A DNA stretch of 9,116 nucleotides from assembly GCA_949289625.1 (NCBI GenBank), contig CASEPH010000086.1:1-9116 (forward strand). Direction: 5' to 3'. The position numbers and the translations under genes are program-made. Below the pieces are notes generated by a model that had not been told where the DNA came from, ran no database searches, and saw nothing but the letters and a program-made list of their open reading frames with translations. Origin of the DNA: an uncultured Clostridia bacterium. Its GTDB lineage: Bacteria > Bacillota_A > Clostridia > Oscillospirales > Oscillospiraceae. Shown here in pieces: positions 1 to 6,281 of the stretch (position 1 is the first letter of the stretch; every line of letters begins with the position of its first letter).

Positions 1-130
1 CGCCTTGGCAAAGAACTAGATATATCTGAACATCCACCCTGATATGGTCAGCTATTGTGCCATCATCTGAAGCTCCGGAGTGAGTATCCAGATAATATGT
101 GATGAACCGTGAGATGGCAGGGCAGGCAGC
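1..130. other. Left edge without a recognisable gene
   Basis: Positions 1-42 on the plus strand read as a 13-residue open frame ending in TGA (RLGKELDISEHPP). It could be the C-terminus of a gene cut by the window edge, but it is too short to judge. Nothing else coding-like is seen before the terminator. In the minus direction, the frame of the cyclase-like remnant stays open from about 365 to the window edge, but it runs straight through the terminator hairpin, so I do not treat it as coding. Confidence 0.3.
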
Positions 131-180
131 AGAAAAAACGAACGGGGCTCGCATCCATTTCGATGCGAGCCCCGTTCGTT
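131..180 (-). terminator. Very strong Rho-independent terminator, minus strand
   Basis: The arms 137-154 and 163-180 are perfectly complementary over 18 bp and enclose an 8-nt loop (155-162). Read on the minus strand, the stem is followed directly by TTTTTTCT (138-131). The T-run overlaps the base of the stem. There is no T-run on the plus side, so it works for leftward transcription. It is the first terminator met after the glutaminase stop at 426, about 245 nt downstream, so it probably ends the catabolic operon. It also lies about 60 nt downstream of the cyclase-like gene remnant, where that gene's own terminator would be expected. Confidence 0.9.
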
Positions 181-238
181 GGCTCAGATCCGAATTTCTC
201 CCATGCCGCACCGACGGCACAGCGGCCCGGCTTTGTCC

Positions 239-340
239 CTTGGGATATTCCACGTACTCACAGCCCCCGTGCTCCGCGTGGACGTCGTCCATCAGAATCC
301 ACCGGCCGCCTTTCTTCTCGTATAGCCGGACGGTACCGGC
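239..340 (-). pseudogene. Remnant of the 3' end of a tocopherol-cyclase-like gene
   Basis: Read leftward, these 34 codons give AGTVRLYEKKGGRW followed by DDVHAEHGGCEYVEYPK. They match the C-terminus of the intact protein encoded at 6334-7470 (AGTVRLYEKKDSRW, then DDVHAEHVGCEYGEYPK). A hand count gives 88 of 102 identical bases, many differences being silent third positions, so it was a functional paralogue before decay. Upstream, an in-frame TAG lies at 360-362 and no other part of the gene is recognisable. Weaker similarity continues past the stop-codon position to about 187. Positions 341-375 show patchy similarity to 6474-6515 with small gaps. The remaining ~340 codons are missing. It is probably not expressed as a useful protein. 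Confidence 0.85.
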
Positions 341-425
341 GTTTCTGTCGGAGATATCCTAATACTCTGCCAAAATTCTATTCTTCCTTAGCAACATCAT
401 TTCATATACCCTTTCATGCTCTTGC

Positions 426-1376
426 TCACCTATTGATATCTGGTGCATGATCGGCCTCTGCCCCAAATATACTCAAGTCCATCTGATCAGACAGATATTG
501 CAGCATTTCTATCCCTGCAACACTGTTTCCTTTCTGGTCTAACGCCGGTCCGTAGACACCAATTCCAAATCGGCCTGGGACCGTCGCCACGATACCGCCA
601 CCGACTCCGCTCTTGGCTGGCAGGCCAACCCGAACAGCAAACTCACCCGATGCGTCATACATTCCACAAGTTGTCATTAAACTCTGGACAATTTTCAGTA
701 CCCTTGGGGTGATAACACGTTCCCCCGTTTCAGGCAGGCAGCCATTGGCTAAAACGGCGCCCATATGTGCAATCTCTCGACAATTGACTAGCAGAGAGCA
801 CATTTTAAAGTATACATCCAAGTGCTCCTCTACATCTCCAAAAAAGATCTGATGGGACTTCATCAGATAAGCCAGCGCTCGATTGCGATCCCCTGTGGTC
901 TTCTCTGAATTGTAAACTTCCCGATCATAATCCAGCTCTGGATTGCCGCATAGGATTCGCGCATATCGAAGCAAGCGGGTAAACCTATGCGTTCCATCTG
1001 CCCCTCGAATATTCGTAATGGTAGCAATCGCTCCTGCGTTGATCATCGGATTATAGGGCCGGATGTGGTCCAATTGGTCAAGCCGTAAGATAGAATTGAA
1101 CGCATCTCCAGTTGGCTCCACTCCTACTTTAGCAAATACTGCATCCTCGCCGCAGTCCTCCAGGGCCAAGGCCAGCACCATCACTTTCCCAATACTTTGA
1201 ACTGTAAACCGCTCTGTACAGTTCCCACAGCAGAAAGTCTGGTTATCTGTAGTAACCACAGCAATTCCAAGCTGGTTTCCATCGGCCTTGGCTAAGGCTG
1301 GAATATAGTCTGCGGTTTTACCCTTGTGAACGACCTGCCTTCCGCAGGCAAGGGCATCACGAAGTAGCTGCTCCAT
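426..1376 (-). CDS. glsA: Glutaminase (serine-dependent, GlsA family)
   Basis: Hydrolyses L-glutamine to L-glutamate and ammonia in the cytoplasm. The 316 residues match the usual ~305-310 aa of the family with its beta-lactamase-like fold. Family residues are visible in order: the S61-x-x-K64 catalytic pair (VQSIGKVM), N113 in YNPMINAGAI, E158 and N165 in YNSEKTTGDRNRA, Y189, Y240 in CGMYDASGEFA, and the KSGVGGG loop at 255-261. I chose the ATG at 1376 because AAAGGAG sits 6-7 nt upstream; the open frame reaches back to 1532, but that extension overlaps the upstream gene and is not family-like. It is the last gene of the four-gene operon, 38 bp after the DUF554 gene. Placement beside an aminoacylase suggests it processes released glutamine. 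A role in acid resistance, known for some glutaminases, is an alternative. Confidence 0.95.
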   Translation of the reverse strand: MEQLLRDALACGRQVVHKGKTADYIPALAKADGNQLGIAVVTTDNQTFCCGNCTERFTVQSIGKVMVLALALEDCGEDAVFAKVGVEPTGDAFNSILRLDQLDHIRPYNPMINAGAIATITNIRGADGTHRFTRLLRYARILCGNPELDYDREVYNSEKTTGDRNRALAYLMKSHQIFFGDVEEHLDVYFKMCSLLVNCREIAHMGAVLANGCLPETGERVITPRVLKIVQSLMTTCGMYDASGEFAVRVGLPAKSGVGGGIVATVPGRFGIGVYGPALDQKGNSVAGIEMLQYLSDQMDLSIFGAEADHAPDINR

Positions 1377-1414
1377 TTTGATCTCCTTTCCCAGTCTTTC
1401 TTTTCTCCGCACTT

Positions 1415-2116
1415 TCATAGAAGCAGGGAAAACGGAATGACAAATATCATACCTGGAATCAGGTTCGCTCCTGAAAATTCCCGAATCCCCGCCATGCTGA
1501 ATGCCGATGCCAAAATCACAACTCCGCCACACGCATAGAGGTTTCCCACCGCTTCCGCCGTCAGATATGGAGCAAGGAGCCCAGACGCCAGATAAAGAAC
1601 ACTTAAAATCAAAATTTCCGGAATCGCCAAGCTACCGACGACCGCTCCCAGTTTTTCTCCAAAAAAGAATGCTACTGGCGCATCCAGAAGCGCTTTTACA
1701 AACAGCATGGATTGGTCACTACTCGTACCAGCTGTCAGGCTACCCATAATGCCAGCACCGCTGAGACAGATGACGGTCATTACACTGACAAAATTGCGCT
1801 GGAAGATTTCTGGATCTGTACATTTTTTCCGCCCAAACGGCAATCGATCTATTTTTTGCGCGGCTGCCCATGCAGCTGTGGATATTTTTTTCGTTAACTG
1901 CAGCCAAGACCCCAAAATACCACCGACGCACAGTGCAAGAGCTACCGGCATTAAATCAGCAGCCTTTTGGATGGATGTGATGGCTACCAGAAAACATAGA
2001 ACGCTTAATAACAGCGTCATGTATTCCTTCACAGAACCAGGAATATATTTTGCCGCCTTAATTCCCAGCATGGAGAATATCAATACCGATGCTGCACACG
2101 TCAGAATTCCTGCCAA
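1415..2116 (-). CDS. DUF554 family membrane protein (YqgA-like)
   Basis: A 233-residue very hydrophobic protein with about six or seven membrane segments. It resembles the DUF554 family (E. coli YqgA), whose function is not established. Family-like stretches are GGILGSWL near residue 65, the central glycine-rich GAGIMGSLTAG followed by FVKALLDA near 130-155, GEKLGAVVGSLAIPE, and the C-terminal ACGGVVILASAF. The start is TTG at 2116: a stop codon lies 18 nt upstream in frame, AAAGGAAA precedes it at suitable spacing, and the next ATG would remove most of the first membrane segment. It is the third gene of the operon, 28 bp after the permease and 38 bp before the glutaminase. The tight spacing links it to import or export of the same metabolite or its products, such as ammonium or an acid. 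That is inference only. Confidence 0.8.
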   Translation of the reverse strand: MAGILTCAASVLIFSMLGIKAAKYIPGSVKEYMTLLLSVLCFLVAITSIQKAADLMPVALALCVGGILGSWLQLTKKISTAAWAAAQKIDRLPFGRKKCTDPEIFQRNFVSVMTVICLSGAGIMGSLTAGTSSDQSMLFVKALLDAPVAFFFGEKLGAVVGSLAIPEILILSVLYLASGLLAPYLTAEAVGNLYACGGVVILASAFSMAGIREFSGANLIPGMIFVIPFSLLL

Positions 2117-2144
2117 ATTTCTTTTCCTTTCTTATCTCACCCAC

Positions 2145-3326
2145 TTAGAAAATCATGGGACCAATGTAAGCCGCAATGATCACCGAAACAATGCTGACAG
2201 AAACAACGCCGCCAATAACCATTTTGGGCAGAACATAGTTGGTCAGGCGCTGGATCTCTTCTTCACTAAAGTTTTTACCAAAGCTACTTCCGTTGACTGC
2301 TTCCATGGCAATGGCATATGTGAAGGGATAGCCCAGCAGACAGGTCACGCCCACAGCAGCAGACAGCCAGGGATTCCAGTGCAGGAATTTTCCAACAATC
2401 ACCGCAGCCGCTGTGGCAAAGGCCGCGCCAATCAGCAAAAGTCCAATGATAGGTACCAGCATCTCCAGTAGCTCACCAAACGTCAACGACAAGAAGTTGA
2501 TCAACAAATAGGCATAGGATCCCAGAACGACCAAGTTCTCACCGCCTGTTTTCTTCAGGCTCCCCTTCTCCAGAAAACCCAGCTCCGCCGCAAGGAATCC
2601 CATCAAGAGATAGCATACCGTGGAATTGATTCCGGTAAATTTGGAAATTACTTCTCCAATCACACCGACTATGGCCAGTTTGGCAAAGCTCATCATCATC
2701 CCCTGAGCAATTTCTGGGAAGGGTGGGAAAATACGAATATTGATCCCTTTAATTTTACTGACCTCGTCGTGATAGATCCGCCCCTCCGCAATGTATTTGT
2801 TACAGGCCCGATTCAGACAAATCGATGCGATCACAACTCCCACCAGGCTCTGGAAAGTCATCATCGTTGTAACAAAAACTGCAATGTCCGTTCGGCCGGC
2901 GGCTGTGGCCAGATCTGAGGTAACCAATGTAGAACCCAGGCCGCCACAGATGGTCCCAATGGAGGACAGTGCATATTCCCGACCGAACAACAGTGTACCG
3001 ATTGTAAATCCCATCACAATAACTGCCGCCATGGAGCCAAGACTGACCACCACCGTCTTCCACTCCGCCAGCAGCTCATTGAATTTCAGGTTGGAACCAA
3101 TATTGACAAATGTCAAAACGATACCGTATGTCACCAAAATATTGGACAGACCTGCAATTTCAATTAAATCTTCCGGGAAAATGTGTAACGTTGCGCCGCC
3201 CAGCATAAAAACGGCAATTGTAAAGATAAAGCTGGAAATAATCCCCTTTGTTTTGATCGCGATCATATCGCCAATGGCAAAACAAATCACGACAACGGCA
3301 AACGCCGAAATTGCTGTCCACTCCAT
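2145..3326 (-). CDS. GltS-like multi-pass permease, putative substrate importer
   Basis: A 393-residue integral membrane protein with about ten to eleven hydrophobic segments and a central charged loop (about 172-200). Length and layout recall sodium/glutamate symporters (ESS/GltS) and related inverted-repeat secondary carriers. A glycine-rich re-entrant-like motif (CGGLGSTLVTSDLA, 127-140) in the first half has a counterpart (LLGYPFTYAIAMEA, 330-343) in the second half, as expected for two inverted repeats. I chose ATG at 3326 over GTG at 3335 because AGGAG is 8 nt before the ATG but only 1 nt before the GTG. It is 29 bp downstream of the M20 peptidase gene and so probably imports that enzyme's substrate. 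I am confident it is a secondary transporter. The family assignment is moderate and the substrate is unknown. Confidence 0.65.
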   Translation of the reverse strand: MEWTAISAFAVVVICFAIGDMIAIKTKGIISSFIFTIAVFMLGGATLHIFPEDLIEIAGLSNILVTYGIVLTFVNIGSNLKFNELLAEWKTVVVSLGSMAAVIVMGFTIGTLLFGREYALSSIGTICGGLGSTLVTSDLATAAGRTDIAVFVTTMMTFQSLVGVVIASICLNRACNKYIAEGRIYHDEVSKIKGINIRIFPPFPEIAQGMMMSFAKLAIVGVIGEVISKFTGINSTVCYLLMGFLAAELGFLEKGSLKKTGGENLVVLGSYAYLLINFLSLTFGELLEMLVPIIGLLLIGAAFATAAAVIVGKFLHWNPWLSAAVGVTCLLGYPFTYAIAMEAVNGSSFGKNFSEEEIQRLTNYVLPKMVIGGVVSVSIVSVIIAAYIGPMIF

Positions 3327-3355
3327 AAAGCACACTCCTTTATTTTAAACGAATC

Positions 3356-4783
3356 TCAAAGTTCTTCTCTGCGTTTAATCTGCGGCTGGATCTCTGGCGG
3401 AATGGGGCAAACATAAGGAGCCCCTCCGTTGCGTCGATTATTTTCTGTCCGCGCTTGCTCCACAAGCTCCGGGTGTTCTATCAGCTCTTTCGCCGCCTCG
3501 GTCAGGACCTGCGCTGCAAAGAGGGTCCCTTTCAGGGCATAGGATGAGATTCCCTGGGCAACCTGAATCCAGGAATGCGGCTGTGTTCCCAGACAAAAAC
3601 AGGCACACTGAAGCTGAATCAACGGGGCAATTCGACTGACATCTCCCATATCCGAAGAGGCCGTTACCACCACATCTTTCGGTTCATATGGGAGGATAAA
3701 ATCACCCATGGGATGCGTGCTGCAAAGCTGATACCGTACATCCATATCAAACTCCGGCAAGAGTCCCACATCTCGGTTTCCCGCTTCTTCCCCGATTACA
3801 TCACGGAATTTTCGAATATACGCCCGCTCCGCATCTGTATACTGTGGAACACCAACCTGTACCATCTTGTCATACATCAATTGTCCTAAGGTATCGTTGG
3901 GGACTACATTGCTGACCGCATTATCCGGCTGGACTTCCATCTTCGTCCCGGTCATCAGCGCAGCTCCCTTGGCAATGTCGACAACGCGGTCATATAGGTC
4001 CTTCACACTCTCGTTGGTCTTGCTACGGATCAGGTACAGCACCTCGGCTTCTGACTGAACTACGTTCGGTGAAACTCCGCCTGTGTTCAGCACTGCATAA
4101 TGAATCCGATCTGTCATCTCCATGTGCTCCCGCAGATAGTTAACACCTACGTTCATCAACTCTACCGCGTCCAAAGCGCTTCTTCCCTTCTGGGGAGCCG
4201 CGCCCGCATGGCTGCTAATCCCATGGAATCGGAAATACACCTGCCGATTGGCAAGCATACTGCCAACCATAGATGCATTGATGGAGCTGGGATGCCAGGT
4301 CAGCGCCACATCAATATCCCGGAATGCTCCGGCCCGGGCCATATAGGTCTTTCCGCTTCCGTTTTCCTCCGCCGGACATCCATAGACGACAATAGTACCG
4401 CAGTCTGGATGCTCGTCCACATAGTCTTTCAGCAGCAATGCCGCCCCCACAATACCAGTCCCCAACAGGTGATGTCCACAGCCGTGGCCGTGCGTGGTAT
4501 CTTCCCGAGGAGCGTACTCTGCCACATCGGCTTTCTGGCTTAATCCATCCAGCGCATCGTACTCTGCCAACAGCCCGATCACTGGCTTGCCCTGTCCATA
4601 TACCGCACGGTAGGCGGTCGGCAAGCCAAATATGCCCTTTTCCACTTGATACCCATGGTTTGCAAGAATATCCGTCATGCCATCCATAGACTGAAATTCC
4701 TCATACCGGATTTCCGCTGCAGTCCACATTTTGACCATTAGATCCCGCAGAATTTCCTGATAACGTTCCGCTTCATACTGCAT
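3356..4783 (-). CDS. M20 family metallopeptidase / aminoacylase, AbgB-like
   Basis: A 475-residue cytoplasmic enzyme close in length to E. coli AbgB (p-aminobenzoyl-glutamate hydrolase subunit B, about 480 aa). Members split an N-acyl or aryl amide from an amino acid. The metal-binding and catalytic motifs are present: AEYDALDG at 73-80, HGHGCGHH at 98-105, PAEE at 137-140 (E139/E140), and TWHP at 162-165. The dimerisation domain starts near 180 and carries the usual SSHAGAAP (190-197). ASSDMGDVS and the late QPHSW complete the second metal region. The ATG at 4783 follows AAGGGGGA at good spacing. It is the first gene of the operon. There is no AbgA-type partner, although E. coli needs AbgA and AbgB together, so it probably acts as a homodimer on another N-acyl amino acid. 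The match to the AbgB group is clear; the substrate is not. Confidence 0.92.
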   Translation of the reverse strand: MQYEAERYQEILRDLMVKMWTAAEIRYEEFQSMDGMTDILANHGYQVEKGIFGLPTAYRAVYGQGKPVIGLLAEYDALDGLSQKADVAEYAPREDTTHGHGCGHHLLGTGIVGAALLLKDYVDEHPDCGTIVVYGCPAEENGSGKTYMARAGAFRDIDVALTWHPSSINASMVGSMLANRQVYFRFHGISSHAGAAPQKGRSALDAVELMNVGVNYLREHMEMTDRIHYAVLNTGGVSPNVVQSEAEVLYLIRSKTNESVKDLYDRVVDIAKGAALMTGTKMEVQPDNAVSNVVPNDTLGQLMYDKMVQVGVPQYTDAERAYIRKFRDVIGEEAGNRDVGLLPEFDMDVRYQLCSTHPMGDFILPYEPKDVVVTASSDMGDVSRIAPLIQLQCACFCLGTQPHSWIQVAQGISSYALKGTLFAAQVLTEAAKELIEHPELVEQARTENNRRNGGAPYVCPIPPEIQPQIKRREEL

Positions 4784-4860
4784 TGTGATTCCCCCTTCAA
4801 TATTTTTTGAAAATCATTGCCGTCTAGGTCCTTCACATGTGCGAGTTGTGTTATTTCTAC

Positions 4861-4880
4861 AAGTATTTTAATAAATACTT
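4861..4880. promoter_or_regulatory. Inverted repeat overlapping the operon -10 box
   Basis: AAGTATTT (4861-4868) and AAATACTT (4873-4880) form a perfect 8-bp inverted repeat with a 4-bp centre. It covers the predicted -10 hexamer of the catabolic operon. A protein bound here would block RNA polymerase, so it is a candidate repressor operator. Its half-sites do not match the palindrome at 5044-5062, so the two may bind different proteins. In an AT-rich region, chance is possible. Confidence 0.45.
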
Positions 4881-4894
4881 ATTTTCTTTGACAA
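4865..4894 (-). promoter_or_regulatory. Predicted promoter of the catabolic operon
   Basis: On the minus strand TTGTCA (4894-4889, 5 of 6 to the -35 consensus) and TAAAAT (4870-4865, 5 of 6 to the -10 consensus) are 18 bp apart. Transcription would start near 4858 and give a leader of about 75 nt before the M20 peptidase ATG at 4783. It is the best sigma-70-type match I found on this strand in the gap. Confidence 0.55.
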
Positions 4895-4960
4895 ATTACA
4901 TATATAAGACTTGTTATAACCAATACAGAATCCAATCCACAAATTGATGGATACCTTGCA

Positions 4961-5006
4961 AAAAAAAGAAGCCAAGTCCGATATAACGGCTTGGCTTCTT
5001 TCTTTG
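4961..5006. terminator. Bidirectional terminator hairpin between divergent promoters
   Basis: The arms AAGAAGCCAAG (4966-4976) and CTTGGCTTCTT (4990-5000) are complementary over 11 bp. An inner CCG/CGG pair (4978-4980 with 4987-4989) closes a 6-nt loop. On the minus strand the hairpin is followed by an uninterrupted run of T. On the plus strand the tail is a weaker TCTTT. With the promoters placed as predicted, it lies upstream of both start sites, so it would insulate the two units from antisense or read-through transcription. If the operon promoter instead lies further right, it would be inside the operon leader and could act as an attenuator. Confidence 0.8.
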
Positions 5007-5027
5007 CATCCTTATTTCATATTTATC

Positions 5028-5056
5028 TTGAAAACATAAGCTATTTTTGATATGAT
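5028..5056 (+). promoter_or_regulatory. Predicted promoter of the LysR-type regulator
   Basis: TTGAAA (5028-5033, 5 of 6) and TATGAT (5051-5056, 5 of 6) are separated by exactly 17 bp. The start site would be near 5063, leaving a leader of about 200 nt before the ATG at 5263. The leader is long for a regulator gene, so a second promoter nearer the gene cannot be excluded. Confidence 0.6.
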
Positions 5057-5062
5057 CAAAAA
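5044..5062. promoter_or_regulatory. Palindrome over the regulator's -10 box
   Basis: TTTTTGAT (5044-5051) and ATCAAAAA (5055-5062) form a perfect 8-bp inverted repeat with a 3-bp centre. The inner part fits the T-N11-A pattern typical of LysR-type binding sites. It overlaps the predicted -10 hexamer, which is the usual position for negative autoregulation. Confidence 0.5.
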
Positions 5063-5189
5063 TAAATCGCAGTTTCTATATACAAACATTGTTTACTATG
5101 TCTCTCATCTCCATAAATTTATCTGCAGATTTTCCCATTTTCAGCACATTCAAATTGCAAGTATTCCGCGAATTTTTAACAATCTATTC

Positions 5190-5223
5190 CTATTGGTCAA
5201 TGGCATATTCTAAATGGCTATTG
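5190..5223. promoter_or_regulatory. Cluster of three CAATRG half-sites
   Basis: CTATTG at 5190-5195, CAATGG at 5198-5203 and CTATTG at 5218-5223 are copies of CAATRG in alternating orientation. The outer pair CAATGGC / GCTATTG forms an imperfect 7-bp inverted repeat with a 12-bp spacer. They lie 40-73 bp before the regulator ATG, downstream of its predicted promoter. A protein-binding role is plausible but unproven. Confidence 0.3.
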
Positions 5224-5262
5224 CTCGGGTAGATATTATTTTACTCTGATGGGGGAAGAAGT

Positions 5263-6210
5263 ATGAATATTCAAAATATGAAGTATATCTTAGCGCTGGA
5301 AAATCAAGGTTCTGTCTCTTCCGCCGCAAAAAGTCTATACATCTCTCAACCCTACCTCAGTAAAATTCTTCAAGAGACCGAAGAGGAATATGGAATCACC
5401 ATCTTTCGCCGGGATAAGAAAGGGCTCACCCCCACGGAAGGCGGCATCACCTTTCTAGCGTTAGCCAAAAAAATCGTAGCCGAGGCGGAAGAGGTGGATC
5501 GGCGCCTTCAAGCGATTCAGAAAATACACTTTTTTCAATTTTCTGCTTGTTGCTCTTCTCACATCGCGGATGCTTTTTTATCTTTTTATCAAAAGCATGC
5601 ATCAGACAGTCTGCGGATTTTCTATCGGGAATCTGATAATTATTCGGTAATCAATGATGTGGCAACCCATGCCTCTGAAATCGGATTTTTAATTCTCAGC
5701 AACTCCAACCTGCAAACCTACGAGGCAATTATACAAAACCATGGGCTCTTTCATCAAAAACTCTACGACATGAAACTTCACTTAATTGCTCGTGTGGGCC
5801 ATCCACTCTCTCGTCTCAATCGGACATTGGAGCTAGAGGACATCCTCTCATACAATTTTGTTCTCTATCCAAATCGAATTCTAACCGACTCCTGTACCAA
5901 TGGATTTTCACAATATGAATATGCGATTCAGGCGCTCTCCTGGAAAAGCATCAAACAAATCACATATGTATTCAGCCGTGCCGCTTACCATGATATCATA
6001 TTGCGTACAGATACTTTGAGCTTTGGATTTCAACCGGTGAGGAATCAGGAAACCTCCCGGGGACTGGTCTCCCTCCCCCTATCCTCACAACTGATAGAAT
6101 CGATCCACGGAAATGCAGACTCCTCTATGTACTATATATGTGATAATCCAAATACGCTCTCCCCTCTTTCCAAAGATTTTATTAATCTTCTTCAGCAAAT
6201 GGAATACTAG
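5263..6210 (+). CDS. LysR-family transcriptional regulator
   Basis: A 315-residue DNA-binding regulator of normal LysR length. Residues 1-60 form the winged helix-turn-helix, with the typical run SVSSAAKSLYISQPYLSK (17-34) and the wing IFRRDKKGLTPTEGG (47-61). A linker helix follows to about 87, then a divergent effector-binding domain to the C-terminus. The ATG at 5263 is preceded by GGGGGAAG at good spacing. It is transcribed away from the M20-permease-DUF554-glutaminase operon, the standard arrangement for a LysR protein that senses the substrate and activates its divergent neighbour. Its GC content, about 42% in a sampled line, is lower than that of its neighbours, and codon use is AT-rich. 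No effector can be deduced. Family assignment is firm; control of the operon is inferred from position. Confidence 0.93.
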   Translation: MNIQNMKYILALENQGSVSSAAKSLYISQPYLSKILQETEEEYGITIFRRDKKGLTPTEGGITFLALAKKIVAEAEEVDRRLQAIQKIHFFQFSACCSSHIADAFLSFYQKHASDSLRIFYRESDNYSVINDVATHASEIGFLILSNSNLQTYEAIIQNHGLFHQKLYDMKLHLIARVGHPLSRLNRTLELEDILSYNFVLYPNRILTDSCTNGFSQYEYAIQALSWKSIKQITYVFSRAAYHDIILRTDTLSFGFQPVRNQETSRGLVSLPLSSQLIESIHGNADSSMYYICDNPNTLSPLSKDFINLLQQMEY

Positions 6211-6281
6211 CCTTTCTTGTCATTCAACTGGACAATTACCCCATAGACATCCAAATGTTCTTATTGCTTCCGGTACGCCGC

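Larger units (their letters stand above)
4784..5262. other. Divergent control region between operon and regulator
   Basis: An AT-rich 479-bp gap between the leftward catabolic operon and the rightward LysR gene. From left to right it holds the operon leader (about 75 nt) with its ribosome binding site, an inverted repeat over a minus-strand -10 box, a minus-strand promoter, a two-way terminator hairpin, a plus-strand promoter with a palindrome over its -10 box, and a cluster of CAATRG half-sites close to the LysR start. No small open reading frame with a convincing ribosome binding site was seen. The arrangement is typical of LysR-controlled catabolic operons, except for the terminator in the middle. 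Confidence 0.7.

Noticed and set aside
99..450. Plus-strand frames of 87 and 113 codons at the left edge
   Set aside because: They run through the terminator hairpin and across the antisense side of the cyclase-like remnant. The similarity of their middle part to plus-strand frames near 6350-6460 is explained by the repeated gene end.
1377..1532. N-terminal extension of the glutaminase to 1532
   Set aside because: It overlaps the DUF554 gene and is not family-like, and the ATG at 1376 has a much better ribosome binding site.
1707..2471. 254-codon plus-strand frame across the DUF554 and permease genes
   Set aside because: It is antisense to two recognisable membrane protein genes, has no ribosome binding site and has no family-like content.
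4784..5262. Riboswitch in the control region
   Set aside because: Apart from the terminator hairpin I could not identify any known aptamer elements, and the predicted operon leader (about 75 nt) is too short for most classes.
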